The notes under the pieces are model-generated. The model did not search any database and was not told the DNA's origin. It saw nothing but the letters and a program-made list of their open reading frames with translations. Below, piece by piece: positions 1 through 8,570 of a stretch of 64,000 bases of DNA (its first letter is position 1; each line of letters begins with the position of its first letter). A program made the position numbers and the translations under genes. This stretch comes from Kitasatospora mediocidica KCTC 9733 (GTDB lineage: Bacteria; Actinomycetota; Actinomycetes; Streptomycetales; Streptomycetaceae): contig NZ_JQLN01000005.1 of NCBI RefSeq assembly GCF_000744225.1, positions 496,001-560,000 of the forward strand. Direction: 5' to 3'.

Positions 1-593
1 TGCAGATGCCGCGGGTGCGCGTGCGGCGGCGCGCGCCTGGGCCGCGGGACGCTGCCCGCATCGCCCGGACGGCCGCCACGACCGGCCCACCCGGCCGCCC
101 GGCCGCCCAGCCAAGGCAGCACCGCGGCGCGCAGCAGCGCACCGGCGGCCAGCCCGGCGGCGGTCACCGCCACCACCTGCAGCACACCGTGCGCCGTCGG
201 CAGCCCGCGCAGCGGCCCCAACAGGGCGTACGCCAGGGCCGCCGCCGCGCCGAGCGGAGCCTGCTCGCGTCCGCCCGGATGGCCGATCCGGGCCGCCTCG
301 CCGACCGCGATCAGCGCCGCGAAGGCCCCCGCCACCCGCGGGTCCGCCACTCCCCCGACCGCCACCGACCCGACCGCCACCGCCAGCAGCACCAGCGCCA
401 CGGCCTGCACCGCCACGGCTCCGCCGGCCCCGGCCGTGAGCCGGCCACCCGACTCCCGCGTCAGGCGCGGCCGCACCGGACGTCCCGTCGGCTGCACCGA
501 ACGTCCTGTTGGCAGCACCGGACGTCCGGTTGGCTGCACCGGACGCCCCGCTCCCGTCCGCAGGCGGCCGGTCCGCAGCCGGCCCGCCCTCAT
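1..593 (-). CDS. Membrane protein, N-terminal part only (runs off the window)
   Basis: The ATG at 593 overlaps the TGA of the upstream HD-GYP gene (ATGA), so the two are probably translationally coupled. The reading frame stays open to base 1, giving about 197 codons. Residues 10-50 are basic and contain 7-residue repeats of the form TGR-P/S-V-x-P, encoded by a 21-bp DNA repeat. A hydrophobic Ala/Val/Leu-rich stretch follows, looking like at least two or three membrane segments, with a GPLRGLPTAHG stretch between them. In related streptomycetes this position holds a second membrane-anchored phosphohydrolase, so a C-terminal HD domain beyond the window is my inference. No catalytic motif lies inside the visible part. 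Confidence 0.6.
   Translation of the reverse strand, partial: MRAGRLRTGRLRTGAGRPVQPTGRPVLPTGRSVQPTGRPVRPRLTRESGGRLTAGAGGAVAVQAVALVLLAVAVGSVAVGGVADPRVAGAFAALIAVGEAARIGHPGGREQAPLGAAAALAYALLGPLRGLPTAHGVLQVVAVTAAGLAAGALLRAAVLPWLGGRAAGWAGRGGRPGDAGSVPRPRRAPPHAHPRHL
471..550. repeat. 21-bp tandem repeat inside a coding region
   Basis: Three adjacent 21-bp units (481-501, 502-522, 523-543) of the form CGTCC-x-GT-x-GGC-x-GCACCGG, with degenerate flanking units. On the minus strand they encode repeats of TGRPVQP near the N-terminus of the partial membrane protein. The period is a multiple of three, so copy-number change would keep the frame. Confidence 0.75.
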
Positions 594-2221
594 CGCGGAC
601 CGCCGCTCTGCAGCCGCGGCGCCGGCTCCGGCACCCCGAGCGGGATGTCCGGCACCCGCTCCTCGTCCCCGTCGACGGCCGGGACGACCGGCTGCCAGCC
701 GTGCCGGCCGACCGCCACCACCAGCGCGTCCACCATCGCCGGGTCGAACTGGCTGCCCGCGCACCGCCGCAGCTCGGCGACCGCCTCCCCGACCGGCCGC
801 CCGCGCCGGTAGGAGCGGGTCGAGGTCATCGAGTCGAAGGCGTCGGCCACCGCGATGATCCGCGCGAACTCCGGGATCCGCCGCCCCACCAGCCCGTGCG
901 GGTAACCGCGCCCGTCCATCCGCTCGTGGTGGTGCAGGATCCCGGCGTGCGCCTCGCCGAGGAAGTCGATGCCGCGGACCAGCTCGTGCCCGTACTCCGG
1001 GTGCACCTCCACCGCCCGGCGCTCCGCGTCGCTGAGCGGACCGTTTCTGCGGAGCAGTTCGGTGGCCACGCCCAGCTTGCCGACGTCGTGCAGGATGCCG
1101 GCGAACCGCAGCGTCTGCAGCCGCTCACCCGCCATCCCCAGCTGAGTGGCGATCAACACCGATGCCCGGCCGACCCGTTCACTGTGTCCACGGGTGTAGG
1201 CGTCCTTGATCTCCACCGCCTGGACCAGCGCCTCCACGGTGGCCTGGTGCGCCACCCGCTCCCGGTGCCCCTGGGCGAAGACCCAGGCCGAGATGGAGAG
1301 CGGCAGCAGCGCGAGCACCGCCGCGAACGCCCCGTACGGCCCCTGCCACAGGACCGCCACCATCAGGCCGCCGAGCGCGTGCCCGATCGCGGGCAGCCCG
1401 AGCACGGTGAGCGCGCCGCCGAGCAGCTCCTTGACCGGCCGGTGCTCGGCCAGCAGCCTGATCCCGGCCACCAGCACGCCGTTGACCAGGCAGAACGCCA
1501 GCACGGCGACGAGCGGCGGGAGCAGCGCGGCCGGATAGCGGGCGCCGAGCAGCAGCCGCGGACCGGCCATCAGGTGGAACAGGCAGGCCGCGCACCACGC
1601 GGCCAGGGCGAACTGGGAGGCGTTCCAGAACCGCCGCAGCGCCTGTGGGGCACAGGCCGGGCCGCTGAGCGCGGCCGGCAGCGCGACCAGCGCCGCCGCT
1701 GCCGGCGGCAGCATCAGCACACCGGCGAAGAGCACCGGCAGGAACGCGTTGGCGCTGGGCCGCACCGGCCCGCGCCGCTCGCCCGCCGCCTCCCGGGCAC
1801 TGCCCCGGCCGGTCAGCCGCTTGGCGAGAGCCCAGGTCCGCTGCGCCATCCGCAGGCAGGGGGTCGGCAGGCCCTGCGCCACCGACTCCCAACAGGCGTG
1901 CAGGAAGGCCAGCAGGGCGATCTTCGGCCAGTCCACCGGGGTGCCGAGCCAGCCGGGCAGGCCGGTCCCCGGCAGCAGCGGGAGCAGCGAGCACCCGGCC
2001 GCGGCCAGGATCAGCAGGACGTACGCCCGCGCCGCCCCGGAGAGCCGTGCAGATGGTGTCCGGTCAGGGAGCGCCCGGCCCCCGCATGCGACAGCGATCT
2101 CAGCCTCCCCAACCACAGGGCCCGTCCGGCGGCCGGGTCTCGGACCGGCGGGCTCGGTCGGCCCGCCAGGTGAATACCCGTCAGGAGGATAGGGCTCAAC
2201 TCGCCGCTGGGGACCCGTCAT
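590..2221 (-). CDS. Membrane-associated HD-GYP domain phosphohydrolase
   Basis: About 543 residues. The N-terminal half is hydrophobic with several membrane segments and basic loops. The C-terminal third is an HD-GYP domain: HDVGK near residue 378 and HHERMDGRGYPHGL near residue 430, followed by a conserved IIAVADAFDSMTS stretch. HD-GYP proteins hydrolyse cyclic di-GMP or related phosphodiesters using a metal centre, and all the metal-ligand motifs are present here. The specific substrate is not shown by sequence. I chose the ATG at 2221; an in-frame ATG 66 bases upstream also exists. The stop overlaps the start of the next membrane protein (ATGA). It lies downstream of rsrA on the same strand but is separated from it by a strong hairpin at 2355-2383. 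Confidence 0.85.
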   Translation of the reverse strand: MTGPQRRVEPYPPDGYSPGGPTEPAGPRPGRRTGPVVGEAEIAVACGGRALPDRTPSARLSGAARAYVLLILAAAGCSLLPLLPGTGLPGWLGTPVDWPKIALLAFLHACWESVAQGLPTPCLRMAQRTWALAKRLTGRGSAREAAGERRGPVRPSANAFLPVLFAGVLMLPPAAAALVALPAALSGPACAPQALRRFWNASQFALAAWCAACLFHLMAGPRLLLGARYPAALLPPLVAVLAFCLVNGVLVAGIRLLAEHRPVKELLGGALTVLGLPAIGHALGGLMVAVLWQGPYGAFAAVLALLPLSISAWVFAQGHRERVAHQATVEALVQAVEIKDAYTRGHSERVGRASVLIATQLGMAGERLQTLRFAGILHDVGKLGVATELLRRNGPLSDAERRAVEVHPEYGHELVRGIDFLGEAHAGILHHHERMDGRGYPHGLVGRRIPEFARIIAVADAFDSMTSTRSYRRGRPVGEAVAELRRCAGSQFDPAMVDALVVAVGRHGWQPVVPAVDGDEERVPDIPLGVPEPAPRLQSGGPR

Positions 2222-2354
2222 CGCGTATTGCCCAAGCGAGCACTGGCCACACTCACCCGATCGGGTGAGATCGCCGTGCTGACCCACCGTCCTGACCGCG
2301 ATGCTGGCCGCCGTGCTGACCTCCGTGCCCGCGGCGCTGCCGGGCGAACGCGAA

Positions 2355-2383
2355 GGGGCCCGGGAGCGATGCTCCCGGGCCCC
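2355..2383 (-). terminator. Hairpin downstream of rsrA
   Basis: Perfect 13-bp GC-rich stem (2355-2367 with 2371-2383) and a 3-base GAT loop, 19 bases past the rsrA stop. No T-run follows, as is usual in Streptomyces. It would end the sigR-rsrA transcript before the HD-GYP gene. Confidence 0.7.
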
Positions 2384-2401
2384 TGTCGGGCAAGGCTTCG
2401 G

Positions 2402-2755
2402 TCAGTCCACCGGGGCGGCCGCCACCGGACCGGCGGCCAGCAGCCCGCCGTCCCCGTGACCGGCACCCTCCGCCGCCAGCAGCGGCTCGCCGACCCGTTG
2501 GCCGGCCCTGATGTTGTCGATCCGCGCCAGCACCTTGCTGCGCAGGTCGGACGGCGTGTCGTCACAGCCGCACGAGCGCTTGATCAGGGCCTTGATGGCC
2601 TGCTCCAGACCGTACTTCTCCAGGCAGGGCGAGCACTCGTCGAAGTGCTGGCGCAGCTTGGCGCAGTCTCCCTCGGCCATCTCGTTGTCCAGGAACTCGT
2701 ACAGGTGATCAAGCACCTCGCCGCAGTCCGTGTCGTGCGGACCTCCGCAGCTCAT
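2402..2755 (-). CDS. rsrA: Zinc-binding, thiol-responsive anti-sigma factor RsrA
   Basis: 117 residues, ZAS family. It holds SigR inactive under reducing conditions; disulfide formation releases zinc and SigR. Visible metal and redox residues are C3, C11, H37, C41 and C44, in the H-x3-C-x2-C arrangement, plus C31. The C61-C62 pair that I recall from S. coelicolor RsrA is here S61-C62 with an extra C64; those positions are thought to be dispensable. The tail after residue 80 is Ala/Gly-rich and somewhat longer than in S. coelicolor. Its ATG overlaps the sigR TGA (ATGA), which favours coupled, near-stoichiometric synthesis. Confidence 0.95.
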   Translation of the reverse strand: MSCGGPHDTDCGEVLDHLYEFLDNEMAEGDCAKLRQHFDECSPCLEKYGLEQAIKALIKRSCGCDDTPSDLRSKVLARIDNIRAGQRVGEPLLAAEGAGHGDGGLLAAGPVAAAPVD

Positions 2756-3690
2756 GAGCCCGTACCTTTCGACTCGCTCCCGGCCGCACTGCCCGCCGGG
2801 ACCAGTCCGCGTTCGCGGGCGTAGTCCTCCAGCATGCCCCGCAGCTGGCGGCGGCCTCGGTGCAACCGGGACATCACCGTACCGATGGGGGTTCCCATGA
2901 TGTCGGCGATCTCCTTGTAGGCGAAGCCCTCGACGTCCGCGAGGTAGACCGCGATGCGGAACTCCTCGGGGATCGCCTGCAGGGCGTCCTTCACGTCACT
3001 GTCCGGCAGGTGGTCCAGGGCCTGGGTCTCGGCCGATCGCAGCCCGGTCGACATGTGCGACTCGGCCCGCGCCAGCTGCCAGTCCTCGATCTCCTCGGCG
3101 GCGGTGCGCTGGGGCTCCCGCTGCTTCTTCCGGTACGAGTTGATGAAGGTGTTGGTCAGAATGCGGTACAGCCAGGCCTTGAGGTTGGTGCCCTCGCGGA
3201 ACTGGTGGAAGGAGGCGTACGCCTTGGCGAAGGCCTCCTGCAACAGGTCCTCGGCATCGGCCGGGTTGCGGGTCATCCGCAGCGCGGCCGAGTACATCGG
3301 GTCGAGGTAGCCCAGAGCGTCCCGCTCGAAGCGTCCCCGCCGGGCCTCCTCGGTCTCGTCCGAGGACACCCGGAAGGTGTCCTCGCCGATCGCCTCCGCC
3401 AGCTCCTCGCCGGTCAACGGCTCGGAACCGGGCTCGGCGGCCGGATCGGCCGACAACTCGGCCCCGACCACCGGATCGTCCCCGGTCAGCCCTGCGTTCG
3501 GCTCGTCCTCGGTCGCGACGACCGGACCCACCTCCTCGGCGTTACGGGTCTGGCTCACTCCGAGCCCACCCGTCACCGAGGATATCTGGCCTGCGGGCTT
3601 GTCACCCGCGGCGAGCCATTCCGACCACGGGATGAAGGCACTCTCGGCGCTTCGCTCCTCGGGCCGCTCCGGGCACACGATCGAACCCAT
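2752..3690 (-). CDS. sigR: Thiol-oxidative-stress ECF sigma factor SigR (with long N-terminal form)
   Basis: ECF sigma factor. Sigma-2 is seen as [19 protein letters not shown] through the [18 protein letters not shown] region, and sigma-4 as the [20 protein letters not shown] helix-turn-helix. The C-terminal region closely matches S. coelicolor SigR. SigR drives thiol homeostasis, protein quality control and Fe-S/moco genes. Several in-frame starts are possible. The ATG at 3690 has a good GGAAAGG ribosome site and lies about 35 bases after the SigR-type promoter. GTG codons at 3558 and 3531 correspond to the short, classical product (GPV... N-terminus). The region between the classical start and sigma-2 is acidic and longer than usual. 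Stop overlaps rsrA. Confidence 0.93.
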   Translation of the reverse strand: MGSIVCPERPEERSAESAFIPWSEWLAAGDKPAGQISSVTGGLGVSQTRNAEEVGPVVATEDEPNAGLTGDDPVVGAELSADPAAEPGSEPLTGEELAEAIGEDTFRVSSDETEEARRGRFERDALGYLDPMYSAALRMTRNPADAEDLLQEAFAKAYASFHQFREGTNLKAWLYRILTNTFINSYRKKQREPQRTAAEEIEDWQLARAESHMSTGLRSAETQALDHLPDSDVKDALQAIPEEFRIAVYLADVEGFAYKEIADIMGTPIGTVMSRLHRGRRQLRGMLEDYARERGLVPAGSAAGSESKGTGS

Positions 3691-3732
3691 GTGTGCTGCC
3701 TTTCCGTGTTCGGGCAGTGCTGACGAAGGGGT

Positions 3733-3760
3733 AAACCCGCCTTCGGGCAAAGGCATTCCC
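3733..3760 (-). promoter_or_regulatory. SigR-dependent promoter of sigR (p2-like)
   Basis: On the minus strand GGGAAT (3760-3755), exactly 18 bases, then GTTT (3736-3733), which matches the SigR consensus GGAAT-N18/19-GTT. The predicted transcript start is near 3727, upstream of the ATG at 3690, so this autoregulatory transcript would include the long SigR form. Confidence 0.85.
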
Positions 3761-3766
3761 CGCTGC

Positions 3767-4423
3767 TCACAGCGACAGCGTTTGCGCCAGCCAGGCCCCG
3801 ACCGAGTCGGTAATCAGTTCCAGCACCCCGTCCTGGCCCAGCGCCGCCGACTTCGGCACCGCGAAGCCGTGCCCGGCACGCGGCACCGGGACCAGCCGGT
3901 GGGTCGGCGGGAGCGGCGGGAACTCCGCCGGCACCCCGAACGGGTCCACCGTCCCCTGCACCACCAGCGTCGGCAGCCCGCTCCCCAACAGCTCCTCGGC
4001 CCGCGAACGCTCCGGCTTGCCCGGCGGGTGCAGCGGGAAGGCCAGCGCCAGCACGGCCACGGCACCGCTCGGCGCCCCCGTACGGCAGGCCACCCGGGCC
4101 CCGGCACTGCGGCCGCCGACCACCAGCGGCGCTCCCTCGGCGGCCAGCCGCTCGGCGATCGGCAGCCAGGCCAGGTCCAGCGTCTTGGGGGCCGGGCCGA
4201 TCTTCTTGCCGGCCACCCGCCAGGGCTGCTCGACCAGCGCGACGGCCACGCCCAGCGCGGGCAGCGTGGCGGCCAGCGCCACCAGGTCCGCCGCTCCGAT
4301 CCCGCCGCCGGCGCCGTGCCCGAGGCCGAGCACCGCCTTCGCCGGGCCGGCCGGCCGGTGCCAGCTGATCCGGGCGTCCCCGACCGGGGTGGGGGCCAGG
4401 GTGGTCTCGACGTCGTCGGCCAT
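3767..4423 (-). CDS. Alpha/beta hydrolase (KANL3/Tex30-like, dienelactone-hydrolase superfamily)
   Basis: 218 residues. An early GHGAGGG turn is followed by the nucleophile elbow G-R-S-A-G, then VQGTVDPFG supplying the acid and AGHGFAVPK supplying the histidine. This is a complete Ser-Asp-His set in the order expected for the small, single-domain family. No signal peptide, so probably cytoplasmic; the substrate is unknown. Its ATG at 4423 overlaps the TGA of the SRAP gene (ATGA), so the two are a coupled pair. The sigR promoter begins immediately after its stop. Confidence 0.85.
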   Translation of the reverse strand: MADDVETTLAPTPVGDARISWHRPAGPAKAVLGLGHGAGGGIGAADLVALAATLPALGVAVALVEQPWRVAGKKIGPAPKTLDLAWLPIAERLAAEGAPLVVGGRSAGARVACRTGAPSGAVAVLALAFPLHPPGKPERSRAEELLGSGLPTLVVQGTVDPFGVPAEFPPLPPTHRLVPVPRAGHGFAVPKSAALGQDGVLELITDSVGAWLAQTLSL

Positions 4424-5169
4424 CAGAAGAGCAGTCCTTCCTCCTCGGGCGTGACCGGCGCGGTCAGCCCGGGACGATTGTTGCGGATGCTGCCCACCGC
4501 GGCGGAGACCGGCACGACCTGGAGCAGGCCCGGTTCGGGCGCCACCAGCAGCGCGCGCGCCTCCTCGGCGTCCGCGAGGGAGGGGTCCAGCCAGGCGTCG
4601 AAGGAGCTCGGCTGGAGGTAGAGCGGCATCCGCTCGTGGATCGGGGCGAGCAGCTCCTCGGCCTCGGTCGTCACGATGGTGCAGGTCACCAGCCAGGCTT
4701 CGGGGTGGTCGGCGGGCCGGGCGCGGTCGCGCCAGAACTCGTACAGTCCGGCCAGCGCCAGCGGTGCGCCGTCCAGCCGGCTGACGAAGTACGGCTGCCT
4801 GCGCGGCCTCGTCTCGCTCGGCGCGGTCTGCCACTCGTAGTAGCCGTCCACCGGGATCAGGCAGCGGCGGGAGGCGAAGGCCTGCCGGTAGGAGGGCTTC
4901 TCGTGCACGGTGTCGGCCCGCGCGTTGATCATCTTGGCCGCCGTCTCCGGCGACCTGGACCAGGCCGGCACCAGCCCCCAGCGCAGCACCCGCAGCTGGC
5001 GCACCGGCGCGCTGCCGCCCTTGGGTATCCGGTCCAGGACGACCCGGACCGGTTGGGTCGGGGCCACGTTCCAGCTGGGCGCGAGCGTCTCGGTCGGGTC
5101 CCAATGAGCGACGCCGAAGTGCTCGACGATGTCCTCCGGCGTGGTGCTCGCCGCGAATCGACCACACAT
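4423..5169 (-). CDS. SRAP-domain abasic-site processing protein (YedK/HMCES family)
   Basis: 248 residues beginning MCGRF. After Met removal Cys2 would form the thiazolidine crosslink to abasic sites in single-stranded DNA that defines this family. Other family residues are visible: WNVAPTQ, the NARADT motif, the GYYEW glutamate and HERMPL histidine. The start is fixed by the obligatory Cys2; a GGGAAA ribosome site lies upstream. It is divergent from the M50 peptidase gene and translationally coupled to the hydrolase downstream. The role is inferred from the family: shielding abasic DNA from error-prone processing. Confidence 0.92.
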   Translation of the reverse strand: MCGRFAASTTPEDIVEHFGVAHWDPTETLAPSWNVAPTQPVRVVLDRIPKGGSAPVRQLRVLRWGLVPAWSRSPETAAKMINARADTVHEKPSYRQAFASRRCLIPVDGYYEWQTAPSETRPRRQPYFVSRLDGAPLALAGLYEFWRDRARPADHPEAWLVTCTIVTTEAEELLAPIHERMPLYLQPSSFDAWLDPSLADAEEARALLVAPEPGLLQVVPVSAAVGSIRNNRPGLTAPVTPEEEGLLF

Positions 5170-5293
5170 GGCGCAAGTTTCCCATGATCCCCTGCGCGGG
5201 CGAGGGTCCTTCCGGGAACCGGTGACTACCCCGTGGCTGTCCCTCCGTGGGAGGCTGCCCTCTCCTCCCCGCCGCCGGCCCTCTGGACGAAGC

Positions 5294-6004
5294 ATGGACA
5301 ACCACAACATCACCGCCGTCTGGCAGCAGGTCGTCGGCACCCAGCCGGACCCGCCCCGCTGGCTGGTGCTGGCCTGCGCCGCGGCCGCTCTGCTGGCGAT
5401 ACTCCCGCACCCGGTCTGGCGGGTCAGCCGCAACGTGGTGACCATCGCGCACGAGGGCGGTCACAGCCTGATCGCGCTGCTCACCGGCCGCCGGCTGGAC
5501 GGCGTCCGGCTGCACTCGGACACCTCCGGCCTGACCGTCTCCTCCGGCCGCCCGACCGGCCTGGGCATGATCCTGACCGCCGCCGCCGGCTACACCGCGC
5601 CCTCGCTGCTGGGTCTGGGCGGGGCCGCCCTGCTGGCCGCCGGGCGGATCACCGCACTGCTGTGGATCTCGATCGCGCTGCTGGCAGCCCTGCTGATCAT
5701 GATCCGGAACGCCTTCGGGCTGCTCTCGGTGGTCGCCACCGGGGCCGTCTTCTTCGCCGTCTCCTGGTTCGGCAGCGCCCAGCTCCAGGCCGGCTTCGCC
5801 TACCTCGGCATCTGGTTCCTGCTGCTCGCCGGGGTGCGCCCGGTCATCGAGCTGCAGAGCAAGCGCCGCCGCGGCGGTGCCCGTGACTCGGACGCCGACC
5901 AGCTGGCCCGGCTCACCGGCGTCGGCGCGCTGCTCTGGGTGACCCTCTTCCTGGTGGTGGCGCTGTCCTGCCTGTTGGCCGGCGGCAGCCAGCTGCTGCG
6001 CTGA
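5294..6004 (+). CDS. M50B-family integral membrane metallopeptidase
   Basis: 236 residues with about six membrane segments. The zinc-binding motif HEGGH lies at residues 53-57, in or next to the second hydrophobic segment, as in M50B proteins (the SpoIVFB-like branch). The second half keeps hydrophobic segments followed by a cytoplasmic basic loop near residues 190-205. The ATG at 5294 has a GGA site 6 bases upstream; the frame is open further upstream but without a ribosome site. Substrate not known. Divergent from the SRAP gene. Confidence 0.85.
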   Translation: MDNHNITAVWQQVVGTQPDPPRWLVLACAAAALLAILPHPVWRVSRNVVTIAHEGGHSLIALLTGRRLDGVRLHSDTSGLTVSSGRPTGLGMILTAAAGYTAPSLLGLGGAALLAAGRITALLWISIALLAALLIMIRNAFGLLSVVATGAVFFAVSWFGSAQLQAGFAYLGIWFLLLAGVRPVIELQSKRRRGGARDSDADQLARLTGVGALLWVTLFLVVALSCLLAGGSQLLR

Positions 6005-6064
6005 GGCGTCCACAGCGTGGGCCGCACGCGGACCACCCCCGCCCCGCCCCCCTAAACTGGCGGC

Positions 6065-7399
6065 ATGACCGAGACCCTGTGGCCCGCCCCCGTCGCGACC
6101 GCCGCCGTCGACGCGACCGTCACCATCCCCGGCTCCAAGTCCGTCACCAACCGGGCCCTGGTCCTGGCCGCCCTCGCCTCCGAGCCCGGCTGGGTGCGCA
6201 GGCCGCTGCGCAGCCGTGACTCCCAACTGATGGCCGACGGCCTGCGGGCGCTCGGCGTCGGCATCGAGGAGCAGGTCAACAACTCCAGCGGCGGCAGCGG
6301 CGGCGGCGAGGCCTGGCGGGTCATCCCGGCCGGTCAGCTGCGCGGCCCGGCCCAGGTGGACGTGGGCAACGCGGGCACGGTCATGCGCTTCCTCCCCCCG
6401 CTCGCGGCCCTCGCCGACGGCCCGGTGCACTTCGACGGCGACCCGCGCAGCTACGAGCGCCCGCAGCACGGCGTCATCGAATCGCTGCGCGCGCTGGGCG
6501 CCCGGATCGACGACGGCGGGCGCGGCGGTTTCCCGCTCACCGTGCACGGCACCGGCGCGCTGGACGGCGGCACGGTCGAGCTGGACGCCTCGTCCTCCTC
6601 CCAGTTCGTCAGCGCCCTGCTGCTCTCCGGCGCCCGCTACAACCAGGGCGTGGAGATCCGCAACATCGGCGGTCCGGTGCCCTCGCTGCCGCACATCCGG
6701 ATGACGGTCGACATGCTGCGGCTGGCCGGCGTCCAGGTCGACGCCCCCGAGGACGGCGGCGAGAAGGACGTCTGGCGGGTCACCCCCGGCGCGCTGCTCG
6801 GCCGCGACATCGTGGTCGAGCCGGACCTCTCCAACGCCGCGCCGTTCTTCGCCGCCGCCCTGGTGACCGGCGGGCGGGTGACGGTCCGCGACTGGCCCCG
6901 GCACACCACCCAGCCCGGTGACGCGTTGCGCGGCATCTACGCCCAGATGGGCGGCAGCCACCGCTTCACCGACGAAGGCCTGGAGTTCACCGGCAGTGGC
7001 CGGATCCACGGGATCGAGGTCGACCTGCACGACGTCGGCGAGCTGACCCCGGTGATCGCCGCCGTCGCCGCGCTGGCCGACTCCGAGTCGCACCTCTACG
7101 GCATCGCCCACCTGCGCCTGCACGAGACCGACCGGCTGGCCGCGCTGGCCAAGGAGATCAACGACCTCGGCGGCGACGTCTCGGAGACCGAGGACGGCCT
7201 GCGGATCCGCCCGCGCCCGCTGAAGGGCGGGGTCTTCCACACCTACGAGGACCACCGGATCGCCACCGCCGCCGCGGTGATCGGCCTGGCCGTCCCGGGC
7301 GTCCAGGTGGAGAACGTCGCCACCACCGCCAAGACGCTGCCCGACTTCCCGCAGATGTGGGCCGATCTGCTCGATCCGCCGGCGGCGGCGGGCGTCTGA
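6065..7399 (+). CDS. aroA: 3-phosphoshikimate 1-carboxyvinyltransferase (EPSP synthase)
   Basis: 444 residues. It transfers enolpyruvyl from PEP to shikimate-3-phosphate, the sixth shikimate step. PGSKS with the substrate lysine is at 22-26, GNAGT at 101-105 (the PEP loop), then SYERP, DVGELTPVIAA with the catalytic Asp, and LHETDRLAAL. The residue after the GNAGTVMR arginine is Phe rather than the Pro of class I enzymes. A Gly/Ser-rich insertion at residues 72-82 is unusual. A TAAACT -10 box at 6053-6058 stands 6 bases before the ATG and there is no ribosome site, so the mRNA is probably leaderless. rsgA follows after 16 bases. Confidence 0.96.
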   Translation: MTETLWPAPVATAAVDATVTIPGSKSVTNRALVLAALASEPGWVRRPLRSRDSQLMADGLRALGVGIEEQVNNSSGGSGGGEAWRVIPAGQLRGPAQVDVGNAGTVMRFLPPLAALADGPVHFDGDPRSYERPQHGVIESLRALGARIDDGGRGGFPLTVHGTGALDGGTVELDASSSSQFVSALLLSGARYNQGVEIRNIGGPVPSLPHIRMTVDMLRLAGVQVDAPEDGGEKDVWRVTPGALLGRDIVVEPDLSNAAPFFAAALVTGGRVTVRDWPRHTTQPGDALRGIYAQMGGSHRFTDEGLEFTGSGRIHGIEVDLHDVGELTPVIAAVAALADSESHLYGIAHLRLHETDRLAALAKEINDLGGDVSETEDGLRIRPRPLKGGVFHTYEDHRIATAAAVIGLAVPGVQVENVATTAKTLPDFPQMWADLLDPPAAAGV

Positions 7400-7415
7400 G
7401 CGGGAGTACGGGAAC

Positions 7416-8471
7416 ATGCGCCGTTACGGCAAGGACGCCGACGAGGACGACATCCGCAACCGCCCGAGCCCCAAGGGCTCCCGGCCGCGGACCAGGATCC
7501 GGCCCAAGCACGAGGACGCCGACGAGGCGATGATCCTGACCGTCGACCGCGGCCGGCTGACCTGCCTGGTCGAGGCGGGCACCAAGCGCGAGCGCGAGGT
7601 GGTCGCGATGAAGTCCCGCGAGCTGGGCCGCAAGGGCGTGGTGGTCGGCGACATCGTCAACGTGGTCGGCGACCTCTCGGGCGAACCCGACACGCTGGCC
7701 CGGATCGTCCGCGTCGAGGAGCGCAGCTCGGTCCTGCGGCGCACGGCCGACGACGACGACCCCTACGAGCGGATCGTGGTCGCCAATGCCCAGCAGTTGG
7801 CGATCGTCACCGCGCTGGCCGCCCCCGAGCCCCGGCCCCGGCTGATCGACCGCTGCCTGGTGGCGGCCTACGACGCCGGCATGGAGCCGCTGCTGGTGCT
7901 CACCAAGTCCGACCTGGCCCCGGCCGCGCCACTGCTGGAGACCTACGCGCCGCTGGGCATCTCGTACGTCGTCACCCGGCGGGACGAGCTGGAGACGACC
8001 GGCGCGGAGGCGGTCCGCGAGCACCTGCGCGGGCGCTCGACGGTCTTCATCGGCCACTCGGGGGTCGGCAAGACCACCCTGGTCAACGCCCTGGTCCCGC
8101 TGCACCAGCGCAGCACCGGCGTGGTCAACGCGGTCACCGGGCGCGGGCGGCACACCACCGTCTCGGCGCTGGCCCTGCGGCTGCCCCCGCCCCCGGGGGC
8201 CAAGCCGGGCTCCAAGAAGTCGCTGGACCCGGGCTGGGTGATCGACACCCCGGGCTTCCGCTCGTTCGGCCTGTCGCACATCGAGCCCTCCCGGGTGATC
8301 CACGCCTTCCCCGACCTGGAGCCGGGCACGGTCGACTGCCCGCGGGCCTGCAGCCACGACGAACAGGACTGCGCCCTGGACGCCTGGGTCGAGGACGGCC
8401 ACGCCGAGCAGGCCCGGCTGTACTCGCTGCGCCAGCTGCTCTCCTCCCGCGAGACCCGCGAGGGCGACTGA
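7416..8471 (+). CDS. rsgA: Ribosome small subunit-dependent GTPase A
   Basis: 351 residues. Circularly permuted GTPase that assists late 30S maturation. The permuted order is clear: TKSD (G4) near residue 163, the P-loop GHSGVGKT near 211, and DTPG (G3) near 277. An N-terminal OB-fold stretch precedes these, and a C-terminal zinc motif CPRACSHDEQDC lies near 308-319. A ribosome site (GGGAG/GGGAA) precedes the ATG. It is 16 bases downstream of aroA on the same strand, so the two probably share a transcript. Confidence 0.95.
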   Translation: MRRYGKDADEDDIRNRPSPKGSRPRTRIRPKHEDADEAMILTVDRGRLTCLVEAGTKREREVVAMKSRELGRKGVVVGDIVNVVGDLSGEPDTLARIVRVEERSSVLRRTADDDDPYERIVVANAQQLAIVTALAAPEPRPRLIDRCLVAAYDAGMEPLLVLTKSDLAPAAPLLETYAPLGISYVVTRRDELETTGAEAVREHLRGRSTVFIGHSGVGKTTLVNALVPLHQRSTGVVNAVTGRGRHTTVSALALRLPPPPGAKPGSKKSLDPGWVIDTPGFRSFGLSHIEPSRVIHAFPDLEPGTVDCPRACSHDEQDCALDAWVEDGHAEQARLYSLRQLLSSRETREGD

Positions 8472-8493
8472 CCCGCCGCGGGCCGAGGTGTCG

Positions 8494-8547
8494 GATCACC
8501 CGCCAGCGGTGATCATAAGAGCGTCGGTTGATCACAACCGACGCTCT
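8494..8547 (+). promoter_or_regulatory. Two inverted repeats in the leader of the SMR exporter
   Basis: Repeat 1 is GATCACC-N7-GGTGATC (8494-8514). Repeat 2 is a perfect 13-bp stem, AGAGCGTCGGTTG, with its complement at 8535-8547 and an ATCA loop. Both contain a TGATCA-like core. They end 23 bases before the ATG. They could be an operator pair, an attenuator, or a terminator of rsgA. The loops lack the ACGR of guanidine-II riboswitches, so I do not call a riboswitch. Confidence 0.45.
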
Positions 8548-8570
8548 GTCAGACACAGGGAGACGAACCG

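Noticed and set aside
3767..7417. A 1216-codon minus-strand open frame
   Set aside because: Only its last 218 codons are a gene (the hydrolase). The rest is antisense to aroA, the M50 gene and part of the SRAP gene, with Gly/Asp/Gln/Ala-rich shadow composition.
8494..8570. Guanidine riboswitch upstream of the SMR gene
   Set aside because: The hairpin loops are CGCCAGC and ATCA, not the ACGR loops of class II, and no class I or III features are seen.
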